NCBI RefSeq assembly: GCF_040675465.1
Contig: NZ_JBFAPA010000024.1
Location: forward strand, 124,001 to 188,000
Source of the DNA: Kibdelosporangium sp040675465
Lineage (GTDB): Bacteria; Actinomycetota; Actinomycetes; Mycobacteriales; Pseudonocardiaceae
Direction: 5' to 3'
DNA length: 64,000 nt
The number at the start of each line of letters is the position of its first letter. Position 1 is the first letter of the stretch. The notes beneath the pieces were generated by a model. That model did not search any database and had not been told where the DNA came from. It worked only from the letters and a program-made list of their open reading frames with translations. Shown piece after piece: positions 1 to 9,435 of the stretch. Position numbers and translations under genes: made by a program.

Positions 1-54
1 GTCGTGCCCCAGCTGGCCGCCGCCACCCGGGACGAGCAGGGCGAGGCCGGTCAT
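1..54 (-). CDS. rmlD: dTDP-4-dehydrorhamnose reductase, N-terminal fragment
   Basis: Only the first 18 codons are in the window, cut by its left edge. They read MTGLALLVPGGGGQLGHD, which carries the GGxGQLG nucleotide-binding loop that opens RmlD, the enzyme that makes dTDP-L-rhamnose in the last step of that pathway. The ATG (52..54, complement) overlaps the stop codon of rmlB in an ATGA arrangement, so the two are translationally coupled and rmlD is the next gene of the operon. In M. tuberculosis rmlD (Rv3266c) is likewise divergent from an LCP gene. The identification rests on a short stretch plus context; another NAD-dependent epimerase is possible but less likely. Confidence 0.72.
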   Translation of the reverse strand, partial: MTGLALLVPGGGGQLGHD

Positions 55-1046
55 CGGTTCGTCGCCAAGGCGGCGCGCTGCTTCAACGGCTCCCACCACG
101 CACGGTTCTCCCGGTACCACTCGACCGTGTTACGCAGCCCCTGATCGAACGCGACCCGCGGCGAGTAGCCGAGTTCCGAGTTGATCTTGGTGATGTCCAC
201 CGAATAGCGCCGGTCGTGGCCCTTGCGGTCCTCGACCGGTTGCACCATCGACTCGTCCGCGCCGGTCGCCTCCAGCAGCAGCGTGGTCAGCTCACGGTTG
301 GTGAGCTCCGTGCCACCACCGATGTTGTAGATCTCGCCCGGGCGGCCGTTCGCGGCGACCAGTTGGATACCCGCACAGTGGTCGTCCACGTGCAGCCAGT
401 CACGGATGTTCAGACCATCCCCGTACAGCGGGACCTTGTGGCCGTCGAGCAGGTTGGTGACGAACAGCGGGATGACCTTCTCCGGGAACTGGTACGGCCC
501 GTAGTTGTTCGAACACCGGGTGATGCACACCGGCAGGCCGTAGGTCCGGAAGAACGACCGCGCGATCAGGTCGGACGAGGCCTTCGACGCCGAGTACGGC
601 GAGTTCGGCAGCAGCGGGTGATCCTCCGGCCACGAACCGTCCTCGATCGAGCCGTACACCTCGTCGGTGGACACGTGCACGAACTTGCCGACCTCGGCGT
701 CCAGCGCGGCCTGCAGCAGGTACTGGGTGCCCAGCACGTTGGTCAGCACGAAGTCCGCGGCACCGGTGATGGAACGGTCCACATGCGACTCGGCGGCGAA
801 GTGCACGACCAGGTCGGTGCCCTTCATAAGGTCGCTGACCAGGGAGGGATCGCAGATGTCGCCCTGCACGAAGCGCAGCCGCTCGTCGTGCGCGACCGGC
901 TCGAGGTTGGCCTCGTTGCCCGCGTAGGTCAGCTTGTCCAGCACGGTGACCTCGGCGTCCGCCAGTTCGGCGTACGCGCCGCCGATGACCTGCCGGACGA
1001 AGTGCGAGCCGATGAAACCCGCACCTCCGGTGACCAGTACCCGCAT
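51..1046 (-). CDS. rmlB: dTDP-glucose 4,6-dehydratase
   Basis: Cytosolic extended short-chain dehydrogenase that converts dTDP-glucose to dTDP-4-keto-6-deoxyglucose, the second step of dTDP-rhamnose synthesis. The 331-residue length is standard. The N-terminal GGAGFIGSH NAD loop, the active-site STDEVYGS segment followed by YSASK (YxxxK pair), and CSNNYGPYQ typical of RmlB are all present. Start ATG with a GGGAGG ribosome site 7 nt upstream. It overlaps rmlD by 4 nt, so both belong to one minus-strand operon, divergent from the first LCP gene across about 150 bp. The rhamnose it leads to forms the linker between peptidoglycan and arabinogalactan in mycolata; in Pseudonocardiales it also feeds antibiotic sugars, but the LCP neighbour argues for the cell-wall role. 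Confidence 0.96.
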   Translation of the reverse strand: MRVLVTGGAGFIGSHFVRQVIGGAYAELADAEVTVLDKLTYAGNEANLEPVAHDERLRFVQGDICDPSLVSDLMKGTDLVVHFAAESHVDRSITGAADFVLTNVLGTQYLLQAALDAEVGKFVHVSTDEVYGSIEDGSWPEDHPLLPNSPYSASKASSDLIARSFFRTYGLPVCITRCSNNYGPYQFPEKVIPLFVTNLLDGHKVPLYGDGLNIRDWLHVDDHCAGIQLVAANGRPGEIYNIGGGTELTNRELTTLLLEATGADESMVQPVEDRKGHDRRYSVDITKINSELGYSPRVAFDQGLRNTVEWYRENRAWWEPLKQRAALATNR

Positions 1047-1199
1047 CCGTACGCCTCCCGCTGAGTGGTTGGTTCATCGCAGTCTTTCACGGGTCGCCTA
1101 TGCGTTGACCCAACCCTTTGTCGCGCTCACGCGTATAACCGGTACAGCCGGACTTCAGTAATGTGGTGCGGACGGGGATTTCAACCACGGGAGGACGGG

Positions 1200-2747
1200 T
1201 TGAGCAGCGTACGGCTGGCCTGGTACCTGGCAAGGTGCCTGGTCGCGGTGGTGTCGGTGTTCGTGCTGAGCGCCACGGCGTACGCATGGGTCACGTACCG
1301 TAACGTCAACAGCGACGTGGTGACCACGGACGTGATCGCGCCGGAGGTCAAGAAGGCGGGCGTGAAGCCGCTCGACGGCGCCCAGGACATCCTCCTGGTG
1401 GGCATGGACAGCCGCACCGACGCCTACGGCAACCCGCTGCCCAAGGAGGTCATGAACATCCTGCACGGCGGCATCAACGACGGTGAGAAGAACACCGACA
1501 CGATGATCCTCGTGCACATCCCCACCGACGGCAGGCGCGCGGTGGCGATCTCCTTCCCGCGCGACTCGCTGGTGGAGATCCAGAACGGGTTCGGCAAGCA
1601 CAAGCTCAACTCCGCTTTCGTCTACCAGTACAACGACACGATGAAGCAGCAGGCCAAGGGCCTGTCGCAGCAGCAGCTGGAGGACAGGGCCAAGCAGGAG
1701 GGCCGCAAGAACCTGATCGCCACCATCGAGAAGCTGATCGGCGGGGCGGTCACCATCGACCGGTACGCCGAGGTGAACCTGCTCTCGTTCTACGAGATCA
1801 CCAAGGCCATCGGCGGCGTCGAGGTGTGCCTGAACAAAGCGGTGGACGAGCCGAAGTCGGGCGCGAACTTCCCGGCGGGGACGCAGACCGTCGAGGGTGC
1901 GGCCGCGTTGTCGTTCGTGCGCCAGCGATACGAGCTGCCGAACGGCGATTTCGACCGCATTGTCCGGCAGCAGGTGTTCATCGGCGCGCTCGCGCACAAG
2001 GTGCTGTCCACCGGCGTGCTGACCGACCTGTCCAAGCTCAACGCGCTGACCGACGCGATCAAGAAGTCCGTGGTGCTCTCGACCGGCTGGGACGTCACGA
2101 CGTTCGCCCAGCAGATGTCCGGGCTGTCCAGTGGCGCCATCGATTTCTACACGATCCCGACCCAGGGGCCGGCCAAGTTCGGCGGCGCGGACGTGATCAA
2201 GGTCGATCCCGAGCAGGTCAAGCAGTTCGTGGCCGGCCTGACCAAGGACGAACGCCCATCCAGTGGTTCGACCACGTCGCCGGCCCCGGCCACGACGTCC
2301 ACCTCGCCCCCGCCGACCACGACTTCCCAGTCGCCCAACAAGATCACCGTGGACCTGCGGAACGCCTCGGCCGAGTCCGGGCTCGCCGCCGCCGTGCAGA
2401 ACATCTTGCGCGGCAAGGGTTACCTTCCCGGCACGCTCGGTGACGCACCGGCCGCACCGGCGTCCACGGTGTTCTACAAGCCGGGCAGCGAGACCTCCGC
2501 GCAGCAGGTGGCGGCCGACCTCGGCGGCCAGTTCAAGCTCACCGCCGACTCGTCGTTGAAGGCGGGCCAGGTGCGGGCCGTGCTCGGCCGGGACTTCCCG
2601 GCCGCCATGGGCCGCAAGCTGTCCGGCGGGACGACGTCGTCGTCCGCTTCCTCTTCGGTCCCACCTTCGGGCGAAGTCTCCGCAAGCACCCCGGTGCAGC
2701 CGTCCTCCCCGCCGATCAACGCCAATGGCGTCACCTGCGTGAACTAG
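1200..2747 (+). CDS. LytR-CpsA-Psr (LCP) family ligase with LytR_C domain
   Basis: Membrane-anchored phosphotransferase that links polyprenyl-phosphate-bound wall polymers to peptidoglycan outside the cell. Residues about 5-30 form one membrane helix. The LCP domain follows (about residues 60-300), with DILLVGMDSRTD, NTDTMILVHIP and ISFPRDS supplying the conserved Asp/Arg residues of the pyrophosphate site, then a Ser/Thr/Pro linker and a C-terminal LytR_C domain (about residues 375-460). Start chosen at TTG 1200 because GGGAGG lies 5 nt before it; an in-frame ATG at 1065 would overrun the divergent promoter region and has no ribosome site. A TATAAC box at 1134..1139 could be the -10. The protein ends GVTCVN, the same pattern as the next LCP protein. 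M. tuberculosis Lcp1 (Rv3267) sits in the same place next to rmlD. Confidence 0.93.
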   Translation: MSSVRLAWYLARCLVAVVSVFVLSATAYAWVTYRNVNSDVVTTDVIAPEVKKAGVKPLDGAQDILLVGMDSRTDAYGNPLPKEVMNILHGGINDGEKNTDTMILVHIPTDGRRAVAISFPRDSLVEIQNGFGKHKLNSAFVYQYNDTMKQQAKGLSQQQLEDRAKQEGRKNLIATIEKLIGGAVTIDRYAEVNLLSFYEITKAIGGVEVCLNKAVDEPKSGANFPAGTQTVEGAAALSFVRQRYELPNGDFDRIVRQQVFIGALAHKVLSTGVLTDLSKLNALTDAIKKSVVLSTGWDVTTFAQQMSGLSSGAIDFYTIPTQGPAKFGGADVIKVDPEQVKQFVAGLTKDERPSSGSTTSPAPATTSTSPPPTTTSQSPNKITVDLRNASAESGLAAAVQNILRGKGYLPGTLGDAPAAPASTVFYKPGSETSAQQVAADLGGQFKLTADSSLKAGQVRAVLGRDFPAAMGRKLSGGTTSSSASSSVPPSGEVSASTPVQPSSPPINANGVTCVN

Positions 2748-2830
2748 TAATGCGGAACCTGGATCAGCCGATCTGACGGCTGGCGGCTCCGGTTAGGCTC
2801 GTAGGCAGAGTTGGGGTGGGAGGAGTTCCG

Positions 2831-4015
2831 GTGGACGACGAGCCGGTCGCGCGTGGGCGCCGACGGCAGGGGCGGGTGGCGCGGACCGCGTGGATGACCG
2901 GTCGGGTCATCGTCGCGCTGCTGTCCGCGACCGCGCTGGCCGCTGTCGGGCTGACCCGCGACACCGTCGAGGAGGTCCGCGAGAAGACGCCCACCACCGA
3001 TGTGCTTTCCGACGAGGTGCAGAAGACCGCCCCGCCTGCCGACGACGGCGCCAACGACATCCTGGTGGTCGGCAGCGACACCCGCACCGACGCGCAGGGC
3101 CGTCCGCTGCCCGCGTCGATTCTCAAGCAGCTGCGCACCGAAGCGGCCGACGGCGTCAACACCGACACGATCATCCTGTTGCGTATCCCCAAAGACGGCT
3201 CGAAGGGGTACGCCATCTCGATCCCCCGCGACACGTACGTGTCCATCCCGGGTTATCGCGACGACAAGATCAACGCGGCCTATGGCGCCACGAAGTACCT
3301 GAAGTCCCAGCAAATGGAGGCCGCGGGCGAGAAGGACCGCGAGCTGATCGAGCGGGAGTCGGACAAGGTCGGCCGGTCCAGCCTCGCGCAGGCGGTGCAG
3401 AACCTGACCGGTGTGCGGGTCGACCACTACGCCGAGGTGAACCTGTACGGGTTCTACCTGTTGACGGACGCGATCGGCGGCGTGACGGTGTGCCTGAACC
3501 ACGCCACCAGCGACACCAACTCCGGCGCGAACTTCCGCAAGGGCGTGCAGAAGATCTCCGGCGGGGCCGCGCTTTCCTTTGTACGGCAACGAGATGGCCT
3601 GCCGCGCGGGGACCTCGACCGGATCGTGCGCCAGCAGGTGTTCCTGGGTTCGGCGATGCGCCAGGTGCTCACCGCGCAGACGCTGGCCGACGGGACGAAG
3701 CTCGCCAAGCTGACCGACGCGGTGTCCAAGTCCGTGATCGTCGACCCTGGCCTGGACATCCTCCAGCTGGCCAAGCACCTGAGCGAGCTGTCCTCGGGCG
3801 CGGTCGACTTCGTGACGATCCCGGTGGAGGCGGTGGGCGCGCGCAACGACCGCGGCCAGAGCATCATCACCGTGGACAACAACAAGGTGAAGTCCTATGT
3901 GGCCGGACTGCTCGGCAGGCAGCCGTCGAACTTCTCGGGCTCCGGCCCGTTGCGGCTGAACGGCGCCCAGCAGCAGCAACCGGCCACTGTAGACGGTGTG
4001 AGGTGTGTTGACTGA
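2831..4015 (+). CDS. LytR-CpsA-Psr (LCP) family ligase, second paralogue
   Basis: Second LCP transferase, 394 residues, with an Arg-rich cytoplasmic start, one membrane helix (about residues 18-40) and the LCP core (DILVVGSDTRTD, NTDTIILLRIP, ISIPRDTYV). Unlike its neighbour it has no LytR_C domain and ends shortly after the core with GVRCVD. GTG 2831 was chosen because AGGAG lies 5 nt before it; GTG 2816 lies upstream of that site. It is 83 nt after the first LCP gene and its TGA overlaps the ATG of the TIGR03089 gene by one base, so the three are probably co-transcribed. Tandem LCP genes may share wall-polymer ligation or handle different polymers; which one cannot be told from sequence. 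Confidence 0.92.
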   Translation: MDDEPVARGRRRQGRVARTAWMTGRVIVALLSATALAAVGLTRDTVEEVREKTPTTDVLSDEVQKTAPPADDGANDILVVGSDTRTDAQGRPLPASILKQLRTEAADGVNTDTIILLRIPKDGSKGYAISIPRDTYVSIPGYRDDKINAAYGATKYLKSQQMEAAGEKDRELIERESDKVGRSSLAQAVQNLTGVRVDHYAEVNLYGFYLLTDAIGGVTVCLNHATSDTNSGANFRKGVQKISGGAALSFVRQRDGLPRGDLDRIVRQQVFLGSAMRQVLTAQTLADGTKLAKLTDAVSKSVIVDPGLDILQLAKHLSELSSGAVDFVTIPVEAVGARNDRGQSIITVDNNKVKSYVAGLLGRQPSNFSGSGPLRLNGAQQQQPATVDGVRCVD

Positions 4016-4704
4016 TGTCGGTGACCGAGGCCCTGTTCCGTCCGTTGCTGGCCGGTGACCGGTCCCGTCCGCTGATCACGCACTACGACGACGCAGCGGG
4101 CACTCGTGTCGAGCTTTCGGTCGCCACTTTGGCGAACTGGGCCGCGAAGACCGCGAACTGGCTCACCGAGGAGTTCGACGTCGAGCCAGGCACGGATGTC
4201 GCCGTGTTGCTGCCCGCGCACTGGCAGACCGCCGGGATCCTGTTGGGCGCCTGGTGGTGCGGGGCTCATGTCACGACCGACACGACCTCGGCTGCTGTTG
4301 TTTTGACCACTGTGGACAATGCTTCGTCCGGCAACGCCGTGGTGTCGCTGGACCCGATGGGCATGGGGTTGCGGGGTGACCCGCCTGCCGGGACGCTGGA
4401 CTACATCGCCGAGTCCCGCCTGTTCGGCGATGACTACTTGGTTCTTTCGGATGTTCCCGGCTCCACTCCGGCGTTGGCCGGGTTGACCGTGGATGACGTG
4501 GTGAAGTCCGCTCGCGCGCAGGCCCGTCCGGAGCGCGTGTTGTCCACTCTGGACTGGACGTTCCCGGAGGGCGTGGTCTCCGGACTGCTCGCCGTCCTGG
4601 CCGGGGGCGGCTCGCTCGTGCAGGTGTCCAATCCGGACGCCGCCAAGCTCCAGGCCCACCAGGACACCGAACGGGCGACCCAGGTCCTGCCCCAAGGAGG
4701 CTGA
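4015..4704 (+). CDS. TIGR03089 family protein
   Basis: 229-residue protein of the actinobacterial TIGR03089 family, which looks like a shortened AMP-binding (adenylate-forming) fold without the usual catalytic signatures; its biochemical role is unknown. Here the sequence starts MSVTEALFRPLLAGDRSRP, and no P-loop or GxTEx motif is visible, as expected for the family. Start codon overlaps the preceding LCP stop (TGATG). The M. tuberculosis equivalent, Rv3268, also follows the LCP gene, and this conserved adjacency is the main hint that it works with wall-polymer attachment. Family call is from resemblance and context. Confidence 0.8.
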   Translation: MSVTEALFRPLLAGDRSRPLITHYDDAAGTRVELSVATLANWAAKTANWLTEEFDVEPGTDVAVLLPAHWQTAGILLGAWWCGAHVTTDTTSAAVVLTTVDNASSGNAVVSLDPMGMGLRGDPPAGTLDYIAESRLFGDDYLVLSDVPGSTPALAGLTVDDVVKSARAQARPERVLSTLDWTFPEGVVSGLLAVLAGGGSLVQVSNPDAAKLQAHQDTERATQVLPQGG

Positions 4705-4706
4705 CC

Positions 4707-5069
4707 ATGCTCGGCAAGGCCATCGCGTTCGCCCCGTCCACCGACCTGGAGCGGTCCCGCACCTTCTACGAGGGCGTCCTGGGCCTGCACGTGGTCGAGA
4801 TGACCCCGTTCGCCCTCGTCCTCGACGACATCCGCGTGACCAAAGTGGACACCCTCACACCCCAGCCGTTCACCATCCTGGGCTGGCCCGTCGACGACAT
4901 CGACCAAGCCGTCGCCACACTCACCGCCCGCGGCGTGACCTTCCGCCGCTACGAAGGCATGGGCCAGACCGAATCCGGCATCTGGACCGCCCCCAGCGGC
5001 GCCCGCATCGCCTGGTTCCCCGACCCCGACGACAACACCCTCTCCCTCACCCAGTTCCAGCCCTCGTGA
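4707..5069 (+). CDS. VOC (glyoxalase/bleomycin resistance) fold protein
   Basis: 120-residue single-module vicinal-oxygen-chelate protein. The opening FAPSTDLERSRTFYEGVLGL and the ending DPDDNTLSLTQF are hallmarks of the family, which includes glyoxalases, dioxygenases and drug-binding resistance proteins; the substrate cannot be named. An AAGGAGG ribosome site overlaps the stop of the TIGR03089 gene, two bases before the ATG, so it closes the LCP transcription unit. It converges on the next gene, and the intergenic hairpin half-repeat at 5063..5092 overlaps its stop codon. Confidence 0.85.
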   Translation: MLGKAIAFAPSTDLERSRTFYEGVLGLHVVEMTPFALVLDDIRVTKVDTLTPQPFTILGWPVDDIDQAVATLTARGVTFRRYEGMGQTESGIWTAPSGARIAWFPDPDDNTLSLTQFQPS

Positions 5070-5092
5070 GTGGTTGTCCCGGTTCCAACCGG
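5063..5092. repeat. Half copy of dispersed hairpin repeat (terminator family)
   Basis: Thirty bases that match 8869..8898 at 26 of 30 positions (core CTC-R-TGAGTGGTTGT, then GGTTC-Y-AACCGG). The inner CCGGTTCCAACCGG can fold. Unlike the copies near 8.87 kb and 33.87 kb, the right-hand arm AACCACTCACGA is missing. It lies between convergent genes and includes the stop codon of the VOC gene. Confidence 0.6.
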
Positions 5093-5097
5093 CTAGG

Positions 5098-5469
5098 TCA
5101 GTTGAGGGCGGGTGGGTTCAGGGCGACCCGGCGGAGGATGGCGCCGATGTCCGCGCCGGGGCAGTCCTCCAGGTAGGCGGCCACGACCTTGTTGAACCCG
5201 TAGAAGATGCCCAGCAGCAGGAAGTCCAGGCGTTCGGAGTACATGTCGGCCACGTCCGTGATCGCCTCGTACGTGGCGTCGAGGCTGTCGGCAGGCACCT
5301 CGGGCGGCGAGTCCAGGTCGAAGTCGGTGAAGGTCCGCCTGAGCAGCGAGTAGGCGGCGTACACCTCCGACATGTCGAGGTTGCCGTCCCGCCCGTTCGA
5401 GACGGCCTCGTGCCCCAAGGTCAGCATGCCGATCCCGGTCCGCCACATCTCGGCCTTGTCCACGGTCAT
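5098..5469 (-). CDS. Conserved hypothetical acidic protein
   Basis: 123-residue soluble, helix-rich, acidic protein of unknown function (MTVDKAEMWRTGIGMLTLGH at the start; repeated Asp/Leu-rich helices such as YSERLDFLLLGIFYGFNK). No signal peptide or membrane segment. The ATG at 5469 was preferred over the farther ATG at 5538, which would place an Arg/Cys-rich, atypical leader in front and begin inside the fadE25 terminator hairpin. Convergent with the VOC gene, same strand and downstream of the acyl-CoA dehydrogenase but separated from it by a terminator. No family recognised. Confidence 0.65.
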   Translation of the reverse strand: MTVDKAEMWRTGIGMLTLGHEAVSNGRDGNLDMSEVYAAYSLLRRTFTDFDLDSPPEVPADSLDATYEAITDVADMYSERLDFLLLGIFYGFNKVVAAYLEDCPGADIGAILRRVALNPPALN

Positions 5470-5536
5470 GTCCCCAAGATCCCACCGAGACCACCGGGCC
5501 CTCCGGCGACACTCTGACCCGATCTGGCGACATGAC

Positions 5537-5567
5537 AAAGGCCCCGGTGCGGTCCGCCGGGGCCCTG
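5537..5567 (-). terminator. Hairpin terminator after acyl-CoA dehydrogenase
   Basis: Perfect 8-bp stem GGCCCCGG / CCGGGGCC (5540..5547 with 5557..5564) and 9-nt loop, 15 nt past the dehydrogenase stop. In the minus direction the stem is followed by CTTTGTC, a weak T tract. Confidence 0.7.
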
Positions 5568-5578
5568 TCGTCGTTGTG

Positions 5579-6736
5579 TCAGCCCTTGAGCAGCGAGCGG
5601 GCCATGACCTGGCGCTGGATCTGGTTGGTGCCCTCGTAGATCTGGGTGATCTTGGCGTCGCGCATCATGCGCTCGACCGGGAAGTCACGGGTGTAACCAG
5701 CGCCGCCGAACAGCTGCACGGCGTCCGTGGTCACGGCCATGGCGACGTCCGAGGCGAAGCACTTTGCCGCAGCCGCAACGAAGCCAACGTCCGGCTCGCC
5801 GCGTTCGGCCTTGGCGGCGGCGACGTAGACCATGTGCCGGGCGGCTTCGACCTTCATCGCCATGTCGGCCAGCATGAACTGGACGCCCTGGAAGTCGGCG
5901 ATGGCCTTGCCGAACTGCTTGCGCTCCTTGACGTAGTCGATCGCCGCGTCCAGCGCGCCCTGGGCGATGCCGACGGCCTGCGCGCCGATGGTCGGTCGGG
6001 TGTGGTCGAGGGTGCGCAGCGCGGTCTTCAGGCCGGTGCCCGGCTCGCCGATGATCCGGTCGGCCGGGATGGCGCAGTTCTCGAAGTAGATCTCGCGGGT
6101 CGGCGAGCCCTTGATGCCGTGCTTGCGCTCCTTCGGGCCGACCGAGAAGCCGGGGTCGTCGGCGTGCACGACGAACGCGGAGATGCCCTGGGACGGCTTG
6201 GCGGCGTCCGGGTTGGTCACGGCCATCACCGTGTACCAGGTGGACTCGCCCGCGTTGGTGATCCAGCACTTGGTGCCGTTGAGCACCCACTGGTCGCCCT
6301 CCAGGCGGGCGCGGGTGCGCATGGACGCCGTGTCCGACCCGGCCTCGCGCTCGGACAGCGCGTACGAGATGGACGCCTTGCCAGCCGCCAGCGTGGGCAG
6401 GACCTGCTTCTTGAGGTCCTCGGAGGCGGACAGGATGATCGGCATCGAGCCGAGCTTGTTCACCGCGGGGATCAGCGAGGACGACGCGCACACCCGCGCG
6501 ACCTCCTCGATCACGATGCAGGTGGCCACCGCGTCGGCGCCCTCGCCGGAGTACTCCTCGGCGATGTGCGGCGCGAAGAAGCCGGACTTGATCAGCGCGT
6601 CCCTGGCCTCGACCGGGTAGCGCTCGTTCTCGTCACAGTCGGCGGCATACGGCGCGATCTCCTTCTCGGACATCGCGCGCACGGCCTCGCGCAGCGCGTC
6701 GTGCTCCTCCGGCAGCTGGTAGATGCCCGCGTTCAC
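5579..6736 (-). CDS. Acyl-CoA dehydrogenase, FadE25-like
   Basis: FAD enzyme of 385 residues that introduces the alpha-beta double bond into acyl-CoA. Conserved pieces: YALSEREAGSD and CWITNAGES in the FAD-binding middle domain; QVMARSLLKG at the end. The GYTRDFPVERMMRDAKITQIYEGTN region carries the catalytic Glu of short/branched-chain enzymes (within YEGT). Start set at GTG 6736, giving VNAGIYQLPEEHDALREAV, which lines up with FadE25; the longer frame to 6823 adds an Arg-rich leader. The M. tuberculosis fadE25 gene lies beside purE/purK, as here. Likely works on branched or short acyl-CoAs feeding the carboxylase genes at 30-37 kb. Confidence 0.92.
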   Translation of the reverse strand: MNAGIYQLPEEHDALREAVRAMSEKEIAPYAADCDENERYPVEARDALIKSGFFAPHIAEEYSGEGADAVATCIVIEEVARVCASSSLIPAVNKLGSMPIILSASEDLKKQVLPTLAAGKASISYALSEREAGSDTASMRTRARLEGDQWVLNGTKCWITNAGESTWYTVMAVTNPDAAKPSQGISAFVVHADDPGFSVGPKERKHGIKGSPTREIYFENCAIPADRIIGEPGTGLKTALRTLDHTRPTIGAQAVGIAQGALDAAIDYVKERKQFGKAIADFQGVQFMLADMAMKVEAARHMVYVAAAKAERGEPDVGFVAAAAKCFASDVAMAVTTDAVQLFGGAGYTRDFPVERMMRDAKITQIYEGTNQIQRQVMARSLLKG

Positions 6737-6830
6737 CCTGTTCCGCCTTCCGCGCGAAAACCTTGCGTATCGACCCGATGTTAGCGCGCGTTTACTATGG
6801 AGACCTTGTGTCCTGAGCCGCATTTCGATT

Positions 6831-6836
6831 TAGTGT
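6831..6836 (+). promoter_or_regulatory. Leaderless -10 box (TAGTGT)
   Basis: TAGTGT ends exactly 6 nt before the ATG of the acyl-CoA ligase and no ribosome site is present, so the transcript probably starts at or next to the A of the start codon. Confidence 0.6.
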
Positions 6837-6842
6837 CGAGCG

Positions 6843-8396
<1,554 letters not shown>

Positions 8397-8452
8397 CCCC
8401 AGGTGCCACCGACCGTGAAACGAACCGTCTTGGGTGGGTCGATAGTGTCGGC

Positions 8453-8855
8453 ATGAGTCCGGTCAAAGTTGAGCTGCGCCTCCCCGGGTTGTCGATCGGA
8501 ATCGATGACGTCCGCACGGTGTTCAAGCGCCGGGCCAAGGTGAGTGCTCCGTGCCTGATCATCAACCGGGCGAGCGGGTTGGCTCTCGACACCGCTTTCG
8601 GCAACGATCCCGGTGCCGCGCGACATCAAACCAGTGATGTGGGAAGTTCACCGCGAGCCGTGGCAGCGGTGGAGTTTGGAGGACAGCCCGGACGGCATCG
8701 GTTTTCTGATCAGGTCCGTGCACAGCCGCCGGTACCTGACGCTCAGCGAAGACGCGGAACGCAGATGGCAGCCGTGGTTCGACGAACGCAATGCCCAACT
8801 GTCCCAGCAATGGCTGCTCGCACCACCACATGGCCGTGGCAACACATCGCGCTGA
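8453..8855 (+). pseudogene. Ricin-type beta-trefoil protein, frameshifted
   Basis: The first frame (from ATG 8453) reads MSPVKVELRLPGLSIGIDD and later INRASGLALDTAFGND; near 8600-8620 the similarity moves one frame on, to KPVMWEVHREPWQRWSLED and SVHSRRYLTL with DERNAQLSQQWLL, ending at 8855. Phrases such as ALDTAFG, PxQRWSLE and QQWLL are characteristic of RICIN lectin repeats, so an intact gene would encode a small beta-trefoil protein of about 130 residues. As it stands the first frame continues to 8875 as unrelated, Arg/Pro-rich sequence. Either a +1 frameshift mutation or a sequencing error. TAGTGT at 8443..8448 may be its -10, though only 4 nt from the ATG. Confidence 0.55.
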
Positions 8856-8868
8856 CCCCCAGCCCCTC

Positions 8869-8913
8869 CTCATGAGTGGTTGTACTGGTTCTAACCGGCG
8901 CAACCACTCACGA
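8869..8913. terminator. Bidirectional hairpin terminator of the TGAGTGGTT family
   Basis: Arms TGAGTGGTTG (8873..8882) and CAACCACTCA (8901..8910) pair perfectly over 10 bp, with an inner GGTT/AACC hairpin in the loop. The right arm contains the purE stop codon. Placed between convergent genes; shares sequence with 5063..5092 and 33866..33911. Confidence 0.65.
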
Positions 8914-9435
8914 ATCGGCGAGCTTTTTGAGGGCTGTGTCCTTGTCGAGGACCATGGTTTCGAGGGCGGCTTGGAATTCGGCCATTTTTGTCTGGAGGGC
9001 CGGGTTTGTGGCGGCGAGGATCCGGACGGCGAGGAGGCCGGCGTTGCGGGCGCCGCCGATGGACACGGTGGCGACGGGGACTCCGGCGGGCATCTGGACG
9101 ATCGACAGCAGGGAGTCCATGCCGTCCAGGTACTTCAGCGGGACGGGGACGCCGATGACTGGAAGGACCGTTGCGGACGCGACCATTCCGGGGAGGTGGG
9201 CCGCGCCGCCCGCGCCCGCGATGATCACCTTGAGGCCGTTGGCCGCCGCGGACCGCGCGTAGTCCAGCATTCTTTGTGGCGTTCGGTGGGCCGAGTAGAC
9301 GCCGACTTCGTAGCTGACGCCGAACTCCGTCAATGCCTCGGCCGCCGCCGACATCACGGGCCAGTCCGAGTCGCTGCCCATGATCACACCGACAGCCGCA
9401 GACCTGGTTGCAGGGTCAAGCGTCGGCACCGTCAT
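8908..9435 (-). CDS. purE: N5-carboxyaminoimidazole ribonucleotide mutase
   Basis: Class I PurE, 175 residues: moves the carboxylate of N5-CAIR to give CAIR in purine synthesis. Signature segments GVIMGSDSDWPVM, YSAHRTPQRM (catalytic His) and IAGAGGAAHLPGM are intact, as is the C-terminal GGARNAGLLAVRIL. Start ATG follows the purK stop with no gap (TAAATG), and its GGAGG site lies inside the end of purK, so the two are tightly coupled and act in sequence. The stop lies in the terminator hairpin at 8873..8910. Confidence 0.97.
   Translation of the reverse strand: MTVPTLDPATRSAAVGVIMGSDSDWPVMSAAAEALTEFGVSYEVGVYSAHRTPQRMLDYARSAAANGLKVIIAGAGGAAHLPGMVASATVLPVIGVPVPLKYLDGMDSLLSIVQMPAGVPVATVSIGGARNAGLLAVRILAATNPALQTKMAEFQAALETMVLDKDTALKKLADS

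Noticed and set aside
1065..1199. Longer N-terminus for the first LCP protein from ATG 1065
   Set aside because: It would begin 18 bp from the divergent rmlB start, contains the promoter region, and lacks a ribosome site; TTG 1200 has GGGAGG at 5 nt and gives a normal LCP N-terminus.
5372..6784. Long plus-strand frame of 470 codons opposite the acyl-CoA dehydrogenase
   Set aside because: Arg/Gly/Val-rich antisense shadow of a clear gene; no motifs and no ribosome site.
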